64,000 nt of DNA from contig OZ020589.1 in NCBI GenBank assembly GCA_963971535.1, positions 48,270,636-48,334,635 of the forward strand, in the 5' to 3' direction. The notes under the pieces were generated by a model. It was not told the DNA's origin, did no database searches, and worked only from the letters and a program-made list of their open reading frames with translations. The number at the start of each line of letters is the position of its first letter. Positions within the stretch are counted from its first letter, which is position 1. The DNA comes from Notolepis coatsorum (Eukaryota; Chordata; Actinopteri; Aulopiformes; Paralepididae). Positions 35,290 to 48,541 of this stretch are shown in pieces. The position numbers and the translations under genes are program-made.

Positions 35290-36886
35290 AGGGTTCGAAA
35301 TTAACGGGGGCTTGGGGCATAATGCCCTTGAAAATGGACAAAATGCCCTCGAAAATCAGTTAAGGGGGGCACTTAATGCCCCCGACAGTTTACTAATTAT
35401 ATATATATATTTATCCGGTAATGGAGCGTCTGTGAGAGTACAGTTCAGATGACGCGCAAATAAAAAAAAATCATTTGGCGGAGCCAGTGTTCTGCACTGG
35501 CTGCAGGCAGCAGCAGCCAGCTGCCAGGTGCTAGTCAGTTTGTGTAAAAATGGCACGCACAATATAAATCAATCTTCATTACGACTTTAAAAACATAGCC
35601 ATTAACATTACATAGGCCTACACACATCTTGCCATAGCGTTAGGAGTTTGTAAACACAACGCACGTTTTAACTATGGTAGCCCGACGCAGCCCGCAAGCT
35701 AATACTGTAGTCAATGAAATGTCACCGTAGCTACTAGCTACTGTAGCAGAGGAGGAAATGGGAGTCTGAGAGGCGGGGTGTTTAAAGACAATGATAGGCG
35801 TTTATTCAACATCCAAGAAGGCTAACATACAACTGTGTTTTACTAACTCCAACCGGGACTATTGCCGCTTTCCCACTGCATGCCATCACCTCCTAACGTT
35901 ACCGGAGCTGATAATAACATTGCCTGAGCTGGCGGTCCGTGACGCTAAAATGTCCGTGGGGACCCGGCGCCAACCCATAGATAGTTCCAACTCACCGAAT
36001 TACGTAATCCACCACAGTTGCACTCAATATTTAAATAATGTTAGTCTAAATAAATGTAGACAGATACATAATAATTTCAAGCAAAACACAAATCTTTCCA
36101 TTAAGAACTGACAATCAGGGAATTTAAACATGGTTGACATTGTTTTTGTGTGTTTATATTAAAGAAAGGAAAGTCTAGTGCTGGCTGAGCATATTGTTTG
36201 TTTGCACTAAGTTAATACTTTGACAAATGTAGCCTATATTTTTCAGTCAGTTCGGTCTTTGTGTGCCAAACATTATTTAAGGCTGTAAACACTGTAAACC
36301 TTTTATTTTATTTTTAATAAATGAGAAGCATGTTTAGATTTGAGTGTTAATTTTTTTTTTAATAAAAATTAACATATATCGAACTGAAAACCGTGACCCG
36401 AAAATAGCAGAAAACGAATCTTTCCATTAAGAACTGACAATCAGGGAATTTAAACATGGTTGACATTGTTTTTGTGTGTTTATATTAAAGAAAGGAAAGT
36501 CTAGTGCTGGCTGAGCATATTGTTTGTTTGCACTAAGTTAATACTTTGACAAATGTAGCCTATATTTTTCAGTCAGTTCGGTCTTTGTGTGCCAAACATT
36601 ATTTAAGGCTGTAAACACTGTAAACCTTTTATTTTATTTTTAATAAATGAGAAGCATGTTTAGATTTGAGTGTTACATTTTTTTTTTATAAAAATTAACA
36701 TATATCGAACTGAAAACCGTGACCCCAAAATCGTGATACGAACCAAATCGTCCCATTTTGTGAACCGTCCCACCCCTACCATTTAACATAAAGATTCAGT
36801 GCCCCCGAAATACAAAAAAAAGCCCCCGAAAATCAATTAAGGGGGGCAAAAAAAGCCCTTGAAAAAAAATGTTAATTTCTAACCCT
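35290..36886. mobile_element. Nested element with AGGGTTCGAAATTAAC ends
   Basis: Left agggttcgaaattaacgggg, right complement of gttaatttctaaccct. The flanks share caacgg, and the paralogue at 43575 (caccaacggaatac) shows the uninterrupted site. It contains an inverted, truncated copy of the hAT at 8871-10127, with the hAT terminus ending at 36778. Confidence 0.7.
36091..36742. repeat. 326-bp tandem duplication in the hAT copy
   Basis: The segment beginning aatctttccattaagaact at 36091 recurs at 36417 almost unchanged; each unit runs to an ccgtgacccc/g-type sequence. The homologous hAT at 8871-10127 has a single unit. Confidence 0.92.
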
Positions 36887-37463
36887 TCAACGGAATATGT
36901 TATGGACTAGCGTTACACACATACGCTCGGATCGCAATGAAGGCATGCTTTGATCAACGCATGATTGATATCATATAGCCCTTACCTTGACTAGGATGTG
37001 CCCCAAAAAGAATATTCCAATTATCTGATCGCGAGTCCCAGTATTGGTGTCGATCGTGTCGCCAACATAATCCGCCATACATCATCCATCTGGAGCATTT
37101 GACGCTCCTCAAGCCGATTGGGACAACCGCTCCCCTTGCCCCACATGGAAAAGTCCGCCCGGACCTATATAATCGACGCACAGCCCAAGACACAGTTTCA
37201 AAGGGTGCTCGATACCGCCGCCTGGTAGGATGTGGCCGGTATTGCACTTTTGGTATCTCAGACTCATTCCCTATGATAACACCAGGCTCCCTGGATGGAT
37301 AATGAATGGAAATATCGAATAAAAGAAATAACGATGAAAACCCGACTTTTCTCGGGTTTGGCGCTCAAGCGTCGGCGAGTTAACCCGAGGTCTGGCCCCG
37401 AATGAGTTACACTTGAAGTTCCTCTTAGTGTGCATTTATTGGGTCTCATAGTTAGATAACTAC

Positions 37464-37478
<15 letters not shown>

Positions 37479-37521
<43 letters not shown>
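37479..37521. repeat. (AT)n microsatellite
   Basis: About 21 copies of at, flanked by A-rich sequence. Confidence 0.95.
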
Positions 37522-37522
<1 letters not shown>

Positions 37523-37660
37523 TATATGAATAAATAAAATACGTTTTTATTTTGAAGGCAAAATTGCACCGCCCCCAAATAAAAAAGACTTTAGCAACTT
37601 CAGAGGCCAGAGAGTGGGACCTATAAACACATGTATTTAAGCATTACATCACGCGCAGGA

Positions 37661-37737
37661 GTGGTTTGTGACCAATAAACCATGCCTAGGGGTGGTCGTT
37701 AGACCCCCCTAGGCATGGTTTATTGGTCACAAATCAC
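37661..37737. repeat. Perfect hairpin of 30-bp arms
   Basis: gtggtttgtgaccaataaac then catgcctagggg, followed after about 12 bp by the reverse complement. Probably a small foldback MITE. Confidence 0.9.
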
Positions 37738-37876
37738 GACTACAAGTGGTGTAAAGCTTTTATACAACTGCCAGATTCATCCAACCTTATTTCTATACAA
37801 TAAACACACATTAATCGAAGATTTATTGAAAAAACCATCCGCCAGAAAAAGTAGTTCCCACAACTACAAAAAAGAC

Positions 37877-38040
37877 AAGTTGCCTCCATGTGGAAGCAGC
37901 TTGAAGTGCATCCAACCAAACTAACACATCCAACTGTGTATTATTGGAATGATTGAGAGAAGTTGCCTCATGTGGAAGCAGCTTGAAGTGCATCCAACCA
38001 ACTAACACATCCAACTGTGTATTATTGGAATGATTGATTG
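37877..38040. repeat. 84-bp tandem duplication
   Basis: aagttgcctccatgtggaag to the ggaatgattgagaga region, repeated once with small indels. The second unit runs into a LINE 3' tail. Confidence 0.9.
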
Positions 38041-38120
38041 AAAATTTTATTACCAGATGCAGAATGGGTACAATACAGTACGGCTCAATACACACAATTG
38101 TTAAGGGAATGCAGACCTAC
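38035..38120 (-). mobile_element. Truncated LINE 3' tail (family A)
   Basis: On the minus strand, ggtctgcattcccttaacaa, attgtacccattctgc and the ttttcaatcaatc end match the 3' UTRs at 13190-13285 and 55680-55768. Only about 85 bp remain. Confidence 0.85.
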
Positions 38121-38302
38121 TTTCCATAGAACTTCATTCTTAGATGCTTCTATATAAAGTAGGTAAAACAAATTAAAACGTTTTCTTTGCCCTATAGGAA
38201 AAAAACGTTTTCTTCGCCCTATTTTTTTTTTTTTTTAGACCATGCTCACTTAAAACAGCGCTGCTTCTCTCTCAGTCTGACTCCCCCGCTGTTGCAGACA
38301 GG

Positions 38303-38496
<194 letters not shown>

Positions 38497-39426
38497 CGCC
38501 AGCGTCGGACAGTGTGAGAGAGAACGCTGCAGTCAGTAGAAAGTAGGAAGGAAGAAATTTAAATCAATCAATTAATCAATCAATCAATCCGCGATTTTTC
38601 TTTTGTTCTAGATTGACTCAAGACCCATCAATTACATCATCCAACATTGTTTAAAGGACTAACACATTCCCCTTGACAGAATCGCTTCATATTTAGTCGT
38701 TATGGTGCTTTCAACATAACCATTTGTTGTCCGCGATCTTGTTTTCTCCCGGAGTGAGCCGGGGAGTGATATGTGATTCGGTTGTGGGCGGGTCCTGAGC
38801 CCAGGACCGTGGATTGTTGCCAATAAAGACGTGTAAATGGCCAATCAGAATCGAGAAATTTGCATGCCGTTGTATAATATCCAATAGCATTGTGAGGCTG
38901 AACAACAGGTCCCATTGACTATGTAAATGTACTTAAAATTTAAAACTTTTACTCACAGGGCTAAGTAGGGAGACTGGTATGCCTCATCATACTTTCTTGT
39001 TTTTGGCTTTGTCTTTCTCCCTGGTTGGAGAGCTTCCATAGTGCCACCTAGCTAGCTCTCCAGCAGTTTGTTTACAGCACTTGTATTTAAATCTCAATAC
39101 ATTTAGTTCCGCTCTAATTAATTAATTAAAAGTAGTGTGTTGTATCCTTCTGGCGTTGTGTCTTTACAATGGTTTCTGCTCTGCCTCCTCATCCCCTGTT
39201 TTTTGTCCTCTCTCTTCCTGTCAAACAAAAGCCATGTTGTAGCTGGTGTTTATTTCTGCTCCCGCTGGTGTCTGTCTGTCTGAAAGCTCTGTGCCAGGCC
39301 AAGCTGAGTGACTAGGCCTCTGCCACAGCAGCCTCCATGGGAGCCCTACTCACTCAGGGACCAATTTACAGTCTTGATGCTTCCAATTGTTGCATTGATG
39401 GCAGTGGTTTGCTCCAAAGCTTCTAC

Positions 39427-39458
<32 letters not shown>

Positions 39459-40365
39459 CACATTGTCTCAACTTTATATAGTATATTTTCAAATATCTTT
39501 GCATTGGCTTTTTTGTTGTTGAATCAGCTAAATAAGAGTTGATTCAACAAACATTTTGTGAATATAAATTAAACTTTACAAATTTCAAATCAATCTGTAT
39601 TTAGTTGCTTCAACAAAAAAGGCAATTTAAAAAAAACGAATGGAGAGTGCTGTCAACTTTGTTGATTTAACAACAAAAAGCAAAAGGCTCCACGAAAATA
39701 TAAGATGTGATTTCTCTGTCGTTACACCCCTAATACAGATTAAATTATTCACAGAATGTGCCTTAAACTGATGACTTGAGGACGTTGTTGTCGAGGAAAC
39801 ATGAGGTTTCTTCTTCATATGTAGACACGACCCTCTACTAAACCTAGGAGTCAACTTACCAAAAGGCGCTTCCTGATCTTCTCTAGCCTGCCTGGGACGC
39901 ACATGCAGTGAATTGAGTCTGGCCTGGAGGGTTTGGCTTGTTTTAAACATACTCTAGCTCTTGTGTGGTGAGGTACCCAAAGGAAAAAAAGTCTTGCGAC
40001 CCATCCTGGGTCCTGAGCCATAGGTTGAGAAACCAGGCGTCCCCCCTTCTAAGCTTTGTGCTCTTGTTACGTGATTACGTTGACAGCTGAAATAAACACT
40101 ACTAGTTTCAAAGGGACAGTTAGAAACTTTGATCATTTTCAGACGGCAAGGTCGATCTGCTGGCTAAGATCATCCTGCGACACTTAAGAGTCCAGCATGG
40201 GTCACTGCCACCAGCCTAGTTTGCTTTTGGCTTGTTCCGTGTGTAAAGGTCCCCAATCCAGTCCAGGTCCAACAACATCTGTGCTGGAAAAAAAGGAGGA
40301 TGCTAATGGCGAGGCCTGCAGGGTCATGTTGGAGACGGGTCCCAACACATCTCCCTGGAATGGAC

Positions 40366-40466
40366 CTCTCAAACTCCGCCCTCTTTTCTTCATCGCAACT
40401 GTTGCTTTCCTCGGACAAACAAGCAACGGTTGTGATTGGAGGATCAGAAAAGAGGGCGGAGTTTGA
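40366..40466. repeat. Inverted repeat around CAACTGTTGCTT
   Basis: ctcaaactccgccctctttt and its reverse complement (aaaagagggcggagtttgag) flank imperfectly paired catcgcaactgttgctt. Likely a foldback element. Confidence 0.8.
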
Positions 40467-40627
40467 GATGGGTTAAGGTTGAATTTATGGTCAGTGCTGT
40501 GACATTTCTTGACCCCGGGCATGTCATTCCTCACAGCTCAGCTTTTTGATGCCATCCTGACTGACAGCTTGAGCACACCCCTCTAGGGACAGGAGGGTTC
40601 CTGGATCTGGGGGTGTTGGGTGATCGT

Positions 40628-40632
40628 CTGTC

Positions 40633-40728
<96 letters not shown>
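40628..40728. repeat. (TCTG)n microsatellite
   Basis: About 25 tctg units, uninterrupted. Confidence 0.97.
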
Positions 40729-40729
<1 letters not shown>

Positions 40730-41183
40730 GACTGTGTGAGTGACTGAAGATAATCTCTGACAGGTGACATTGAGTGTGTAGGCAGACGGGCTCCAATACT
40801 GGATTTGTTTGGGGCGGATATCAATATTTAGGGATAGAATAATTCCAATATTGATATATCGGCTGATATTCTTACATCGGATTAGCATTAATTGGTCATG
40901 GCTGTAAAGAAATGTGAGCTCATTTTCATTCAGATATCTTGAGGTGAGAGGTCATGGTTTTACATACACACTCTGTACGTGTCTGGCGAGGTGGGATTTG
41001 ATGTTCCACTCTTAACCTCCTGTTCCTTCTTGACCTTTTTCCCAGAATCCCGGTTTTCCTGGTTGGGATTTAGTGGAATGTTAGTGTTCAAAGGCATATT
41101 TCATATTTTTCACGCTAGAGTATATCCACACACCAACTTCTTTCCATCGAGGCTGTGCTTTGAACTGCACACACAAGGCTATG

Positions 41184-41219
<36 letters not shown>

Positions 41220-41417
41220 ATACACATACACTCGCACACATTTACATAGACACCATGTTTGATTTCAGGGGCCAGTAAGATAAGGATGTGTCTGGTTCTA
41301 ATGAAGACAGCTGGTGGAAAGGTTACAACCAGGTCTGTCTGTCTGTCTGTGTGTGTGTGTCTGACTAGAAGTGTACACCTTGGTGCGTATGTACAGTACT
41401 AATGGAAGGACTTTTGA

Positions 41418-41705
<288 letters not shown>

Positions 41706-41849
41706 TGATGGTTATGAATCAACAGGTGATTTTCATTCAAGCTGCACAATAAATGATATAGTTGTCAGACCACTTCAAATGCATCAAATCCTTCACTATT
41801 ATTGTCACCTTTTCATTTATATTATCTGGATCATCTTTAACCTCTAGTC

Positions 41850-42820
41850 TTAACACAATCTGCACCAAAAACGAGTTAACTCGTTATTGCCCGCCATGCG
41901 TTCAGCGCCAGAAACGAGTTAACTCGTTTTTGGGATCGTTATTTAGTTTATTCGCTATATCTATTCATAATTCATAGCTGCAGCCTCTGGTATACCCTTC
42001 AGACCCTGTCTGAGCCGGCAGACGGTCAACACCGCCCTCTACTGCCATGCGGAGCTATTGTATCTCATTGGAAATTGGCTGGTGTGTTTTAGGAGCCGAT
42101 CTGAGCCGGGCGGGTGGGGTTTAAATACTCAGATGAGCCAGGTCTATACAACGATGGCATGCAACAGTAACCCCGCCCGCCCGCCCATATGTAACGGTCG
42201 GTAATGTGGCACGGACCTCCACAAGCAGTATTTGGAATGGCGATCAGATAATTGGATTATTTCTTTTGCATTACATCAGATACAAGGTAAGAACACTATA
42301 TATAAATTTGATCGTTGATCTGATATTTATTTCTACCGCGATCAAAGCTATCTGTGTGTAGGTGTATGTGCTTATTACTATTGACTGCGGTGGGGGGGGG
42401 AAGGGGGCGAGCGCCCCGCTACGACGATCATTTCATGTATGCACAACGAGATATAATAATGATAATCTAGTGTTGATTTCAGGATTATTAGATAATCAGC
42501 CAAAAAATTACAACGTGATGACTGGATTACACTAAAATGCCTTTTTCTCATATTTTTCCTGGAATTACTCAAAAGCACCCAAACCATACTCTATTCAAAA
42601 CGGTATAAAACGGAAATGTAAGATGAAAAAACAATCTGTTTTGGGCATGTTGACTGGAAGCAACTCACTGACAGTCGACGGCGTTATTAGACCCATAGAT
42701 ATAATATAAGATATATTTTAAGCACTCGCAAATGTCGCAGTCTAAAACTATATCTATTGAATAAAGACCTGGCGCTGAAGGGGGATCAGCGCCCCCTGCT
42801 GCTGGCGGTCAATGTGTTAA
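41850..42820. mobile_element. TTAA-flanked (piggyBac-like) element in the GRK intron
   Basis: Left TTAAcacaatctgcacc, right complement of ggcggtcaatgtgTTAA. Inner ttggaatggcgatcagataa matches, in reverse, the cctgatcgccattccaaat motif of the elements at 8749-10823 and 46879-48249. No transposase. Confidence 0.65.
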
Positions 42821-43261
42821 CACGCAACGGCCCGGGAGGGGGCCCTCATGGCCACCGGTGGAACGCACAAAGTCACGGCACTTTGCGAGCGGCTCGGGCT
42901 GCATTTTTCGCCAAACATATAAATTACCGAATTAAATATCTATTTGTTGCCGTTCGAACGCCACCTCAATTGACCAAATCCGTCCCTCAGTTCTCGAGTT
43001 ACATGACGATATGTCAGGCGAGCGTCTTTTTACGCAGCACGTAAAGATGACCACCCCGGACTCCCGACGCTCCAGAACTGCCAATCATCCGCTGATGGCG
43101 AAAATTATTGGTCAGCGTTGTAGCCAATGTAGCTTTCCAATGATACCCCACGTGGGGGATGTGAAATGTGCTACAAGTATAAAGTATAAAGATAAGCTTT
43201 CCAAAAAAGTATGCAGTCCTCAAGTTAAAGTAAAAAAAATTTACACGTTTCTGGGTGCCTG

Positions 43262-43750
43262 TTAACTCATTGGACGCCAGAGGTCGCTGTGTAATGTGTG
43301 GTAAGAAGGCCACCGCTTTAAAGTATACGGATACATGGCAGTGTTTGCAGGGCTCAAACTATATTATATATCATAGCTATGGATATAATAATATTGCCCA
43401 TTTGACATCAAGTATCTATCGTTCAATTTGTGAAAAAGAAATAATTTTTTCATCCATACATTCCCGTTTTATACCGTGGTGAATATGAGTATAGTTTTAG
43501 AGTAATCCTGTCTAATCCCAGAAAACGACGCTATGCAGCGTTTAGTGCATTTTTCTCTGCTTTGATCGTCACCAACGGAATACGTTACACACATTACAGA
43601 CAAACGCTCGCAGTGAAAGGATTCTTGGATCAACGCAAGATTGATACCATATAGCCCTTACCTTGACTAGGATGTACTCTAAAAAGAATATTCCAATTAT
43701 CTGATCTGATCATACCAAGTATTGATGTCGATCGTACACCATAATACACC
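43262..43750. mobile_element. Paralogous repeat, copy 2
   Basis: Begins TTAActcattggacgcc. 43300-43510 and 43555-43750 align with 34900-35130 and 36890-37080. The sequence continues as (or is joined to) a truncated SINE at 43857. The right end is not defined. Confidence 0.6.
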
Positions 43751-43856
43751 AAAGAAGATTAACCGGGAGTGCTTGATTCTCCTCAATCCATGCGTTATAA
43801 ACGCTTGTCCTGCCCGACAAGGAAAACCCGGACCGGACTTTTTAGCCGCGGTACCT

Positions 43857-44243
43857 CCGGCTTGGTCGGTCGTCCATACTGACACAATTGGCAGTGTCAG
43901 CGGGTGGAAAGCCGGTGGGGTGGGTCCTGGTCGTTGTAAACAGCGACTCCTACAGGTCGGTCAGGGCGCCTGCACAGCGAGAGAGGGAACTGGGGGAGGT
44001 AGTGTGATCCTCCCACGCATTACACTTCCCCAGTGAGAGTCCTCGCCGTCAGGTGAAAAGAGGCTGCTGGCTGTCTCTGCATGTATCGGAGGAAGCATGT
44101 GATAGACTTCAGGGCTCCCTAGACCGGCAAGTGGGGGGCAAATGCACGCAACGACCAGGAAGGGGAGGGGGGAATTGGCATAATGACTAAATTGGGATGG
44201 GAGAAAATACAGAAAAATATGAGGAGAAAAAGTAGAAAAAAAA
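43857..44243 (+). mobile_element. 5'-truncated SINE, same family as 4581-5769
   Basis: ttggtcggtcgtccatactg, gcgactcctacaggtcggtc and ggaggaagcatgtgataga match the SINE body. The tRNA-like head is missing. An A-rich tail ends it. Confidence 0.85.
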
Positions 44244-45048
44244 AAAGGATGTGCAATACCGGCCGGAAGGCGGCAGGCGGCGGTATTGGACGTTTGCGAT
44301 CTCAGACTCATTCTCAATGATAACACATTATACCTCTTTGTCTTTTTGCCATTTTATTATAAAACCAGGGAGCATTGGAGTATAGAGAAACAATAGGAAT
44401 TTTCCGTTTGTTTTGTAACATGTGACCATTTCTAGCATTTCCATTGGCTATAGTGACAGATATAGATAGATAGGTGCAGTCTGCATTCGGAAGAGAAAAC
44501 TACCAATCTAGATATTTAAAGATTCTATGCCTTACTCCCGTGCACTGCCAGTCAGCATATGGACGACTGAGAGATACATTTTAGATTTTGACGGAGAGAG
44601 GAGAATCTCTCGATTCAGATACAATACAAAAGAAACAAGTTTTTATCACAAACGGTTCCAAAGATATTTAATGTTTTGCAAAACATGTCTAGTGTTGTGT
44701 GGGTCTGACACTCAGCTTTAGAGGGTTAAAATATTTGCACGGTTCATGCGGAAATGGAAAACCTGGAATATTCTTGGAATTTGAAAGTGTTGTTCTCTAG
44801 ACCTAGAAAAGTTAGGGAAAATGACATGGAATGTCATGGAAATTATTTAGAAATCTCTTATTTTGTTGCACCCAGTAATGTCTGTCATTTCAGGTTTGAC
44901 TGCAAATAGATCTAGTTGCCTTTGACAGAATAACTCAAATAACACGTTTTCTGACATTTCATAAGTCTACCGTCATAGCGGTAGTTGTCAAAACCAAGAC
45001 CTGGGACATTCAAAGAAGGTGTTCAACAAAAAAATTTGCATTTGAACA
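44244..45048. other. Intron sequence, nothing recognised
   Basis: No gene or defined repeat. 44244-44320 still resembles the 37180-37270 part of the paralogous repeat. Confidence 0.5.
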
Positions 45049-45359
45049 TTAAAGGCATAGTTCAGATTTTTGCACCCCTAGCCCTATTTCCTATTTACCA
45101 ATTATGATGTTGATCGGTAGAATCCTTTCTCAGCACAATCCATGCTGCTCCTCATACTAGCTCCAGATAGTTAGCCACAAACCCATGCCAAGCCAATGGG
45201 GTCGAGCTCCTTTCTGTACAAGCCGACTGAAGCTCACTGAAATTCGCTCTACGGTGCACAGTGAGCCTTTGTTGGCTTGTGCCTTGTACAGACAGGAGCT
45301 CGACCCCATTGACTTTGCATTGGTCTGTTGCTAACTATAGAGAATAACTATCCCTTTAA
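45049..45359. mobile_element. TTAA-flanked foldback MITE
   Basis: 311 bp with inverted ends ttaaaggcatagttcagatt and the complement of aataactatccctttaa. Arms carry gtacaagccgactgaagctc and its partner gagcctttgttggcttgtgc. TTAA on both sides. Confidence 0.75.
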
Positions 45360-45438
45360 CACCAACATGTCTTGGATGTGTATCACAGAATAGACATGGA
45401 AACGTCATGAAGAAAAATTGTATGAACCTTGATTGACT

Positions 45439-45749
45439 TTAAAGGTAGAATCTGTAATCTGTCATCAAACGGTGACCTCTAGGCAAAATAGCCCCGCTTG
45501 GTATTGCACTTTGTTTACATTATTCTTTTTGGTCTGATATATGGGTTGGGGTTGAGTGGGGATAGGGGAGGGGTTGCTATTGCTGGCCACACCCCAGGCT
45601 CTGCCAAGAGAATTCTGGAGAATGTCACAGTATAATAAGTTACTAAACTCCAACCCACACGTCGGACCAAAACAAAACATGTGCAATAGCAAGCAGGGCT
45701 CTTTTACCTAGAGGGCGCTGTTTGATGGTATTACAGATTCTACCTTTAA
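45439..45749. mobile_element. TTAA-flanked inverted-repeat MITE
   Basis: 311 bp with 45-bp inverted ends: tttaaaggtagaatctgtaa, then catcaaac and cctctaggcaaa, versus the same at the right in reverse. TTAA duplication. Confidence 0.85.
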
Positions 45750-45924
45750 AGTTTATATATGGAGAACAATGAGTGATGTTATGCTGAACTAAAATTGACT
45801 AGAATGCACAGTGAAAAAAGACACAGACAGCAATCAATTTGTGTTTTAGGGAGTTAATAATTGATGATGTTTTGCACAATGGCTGGGTAACTGAAGCCAT
45901 CAATGTGGATTAATAATATATTAG

Positions 45925-46101
<177 letters not shown>

Positions 46102-46174
46102 TAAACTTTCATTTAAATAGGGGCTGGGCGGTATATTGACTTTTATTTTAACTGTATATCAATATATTTTTGAA

Positions 46175-46580
46175 CGATTAGATTAGATTCTTTAATGACC
46201 ACCCAGCCAGGCTGGTGGAATTTGTTTTCAGTGCAATTACAGCATTGTTCGAACATAGAAGTTAGAACCTATAACATCACTTACAATACATACATACTAC
46301 ATGCAGTTAAATACATAGATACATAATTACAATACCATAATATCACAGTTTATGTCCATGTCCATAGCAACAGAGGTAGGGGGGTTGCTACGGGGAGTTC
46401 AGTGTCCGTATGGCAGTGGGGAAGAAGCTGTTATAGAATGAGACAATACCCCTTATATCGATATAGTTTAATTGTGTTAAAAATACACTAGCCGTTTCTC
46501 CCATAAAGCTGTGCCAGTGTTCGCATATCTCCTCTCTCTCACACTCTGAATCTGTGCAATTGTTACATTGAGAGCTGGTC
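46175..46580 (-). mobile_element. Rex1-like LINE 3' fragment
   Basis: The minus strand reads IVSFYNSFFPTAIRTLNSP near 46400 and a TTAATGACC...CACCAGCC tail, similar in type to the LINE end at 125-900. Heavily degenerate. Confidence 0.5.
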
Positions 46581-46878
46581 ATACTGCATTTAAATTGGGT
46601 GATTTACAAACTTTTCTTCATCACCAGCGCTCATATACATGATGCTGGTTCAAAGTTTGCCAGTAGTAGATCAACGTTAATGACCCATGGACCTGTGGGC
46701 ACCTGCTGGCAGAGCTGAGGCTGAGAACAGGCTACAGGATGATGAGCCTTTTAGCAATAATGTTTCCAACCGGGAACAACCGTTAATGAGTTATATGGGC
46801 TTCTAATAATGTTAGTAAACTAACAAGATTGTTGCACTTGTGTGCGTTGTGTGTGCACAACACTTTCACGCACACCAC

Positions 46879-48249
46879 TTAACACTTTCAGTGCCGGCCA
46901 TTAACATGGTAAAGCATGGTTAAATGCCAGCACCCACTTCAATGATAGCGTTGTGAACGCATAATCTCTGTCTTAAATTATGGCTATGTGTCTAATCTGC
47001 CTGTCGCTTATCAATGACTTGTTTGCAGTCAACATTGTCTAAACGGATTGTTTTTTAATCGGTTCATTTCCGTTTTATAGCATTTTGAAAAGCCCTCGTT
47101 TTCAAGGAAAATATAAAGATTCCGTGATAAAAGGCATTTACTGGAATATTCTGGCATACACAAACACGTTGTCATTTTTCGGCCTATTTATGAATCGTTT
47201 TCAAATAAACGCTAGATTATCGATAGTATATGTGTACTTATGCACGCTATAGAGGCGATCTGAAAAATCGATTCTCTCATTTCCTCATCAGCGATCACAG
47301 CCACACACACACGCATAGGGCAAACGCTGATATATAGGTGAAAATAGCTCTTGTGACATCCTCGGCACGACGCAAAACATAAGCAGATTTCTTGAACTGA
47401 TTTTAATGAAGAAGCTTGATCCAACCTCATCCAAACCTTCATCCAAACCGTAAAATCTGTATGAAATACAAATGCATACAAAAGATACTATTACTATCAC
47501 AAGTCCATTAAAACCAATGGTCGGAACGTCACTAAACATATACCACAATTATTATCTACAACAATCGATACCTTATTTGGCTGCGTGCCAGTATATGAGA
47601 ACATCGATGCGTTACTGTAGTATGTCTTCTGTTAGTTTCTTGGAAGATTGTCTTGTTGCGTTGACTTGATGGATTGTTCTTTACTTATTAGAACGCCAGG
47701 TTAGTCCATTACCATTCAAGTTCATGTTACAACGCAAGAGAGAGAAGGCGGAAACACGTCACCGGATACCAGGTGTGTCAACTCTCGTGAGATGTGGTAA
47801 TTGCTCAAACAAAATAGAAAAACAGTGCGCCACTAATATATATCTTATATAAAACAAATAAGAAATACATTGAAAAGCAATTGAGTGTATTATTACTATT
47901 ATACAAAATAAGCATATAAATTGTAAACATAAATAACTATATTAACCAACTGTTAACCATAGCTGCAGTTACAGCTCTGATTATCCTAAGTAAAATAAAT
48001 TCCTTACCTGAGATCAGATGTTATCCAAAAAGATTATTCCAATTCCTGATCGCCATTCCAAATATCGATCACGCTTATTGATAACAGTGTTGGGTACTGT
48101 AAATACATAATCCACGCGTTTTCCGGGCCGGCGAGCACAATGGATTCTTCAGTTGGCCTTGACGGAAAAGTAAAATGAGGAAACTGGCGGGCACTCAAAG
48201 GTCGGCATGAACTAACGACAAAAAGCGTGGCTGGCATTCAAAGTGTTAA
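46879..48249. mobile_element. TTAA-flanked (piggyBac-like) element, copy 2
   Basis: Left TTAAcactttcagtgccgg, right complement of gctggcattcaaagtgTTAA. Paralogue of 8749-10823 without that copy's hAT, and with its own solo LTR (47352-47973). No transposase. Confidence 0.82.
47352..47973. mobile_element. Solo LTR with 5-bp target duplication
   Basis: 622 bp starting TGTGACATCC and ending GTTACA (TG...CA ends), flanked by gctct on both sides (47347-47351, 47974-47978). The paralogous element at 8749-10823 lacks it, giving an empty site near 10480. No internal retroviral or gypsy genes are present. The family and its orientation are unknown. Confidence 0.8.
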
Positions 48250-48541
48250 TAAACTAAGTTCCAGTATTATACACTTTTAATCATAAAGTCCTTATTGTAG
48301 CAGAACTTTTGAGAGTGAATCAGTGCGGGAAGGAGTGAGAAGGGGGAGTGAGTGAGGGAGAGAGAGAGTGAGAAAACCTGACTACTTTGTTAGGGCAAGT
48401 AGGCCTCAAAAGTCTGTCTCAAAGAGAACATTTAGCCCACTTCATAGAATACAATAGAATATCAAGATATATATTGTGTATGACTATTCAGCCTAAAAAT
48501 ACAGAGATAGGATTTCTGGTCCATATCACCCAGCCCTACAT

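Larger units (their letters stand above)
34870..37300. mobile_element. Paralogous repeat, copy 1, split by a nested element
   Basis: 34875-35130 (caccagagggcgctgtgtac, atttgacatcaagtatctat) and 36887-37270 align with 43262-43740, so they are two halves of one repeat. A nested element (about 35290-36886) separates them. Related to TTAA-flanked elements by the start motif, but the ends here are degenerate. Confidence 0.65.
46118..48538. mobile_element. hAT element carrying a nest of other repeats
   Basis: Ends taggggctgggcggtatat and the complement of ccatatcacccagccctac less one base. The 8-bp duplication catttaaa is perfect (46110-46117, 48539-48546). Contains a Rex1-like LINE fragment (46175-46580) and the TTAA element 46879-48249. 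It begins 41 bp after a GRK exon. Confidence 0.9.

Noticed and set aside
40202-40534. 110-codon open frame on the minus strand
   Set aside because: It covers a local inverted repeat, matches no family and has no splice support.
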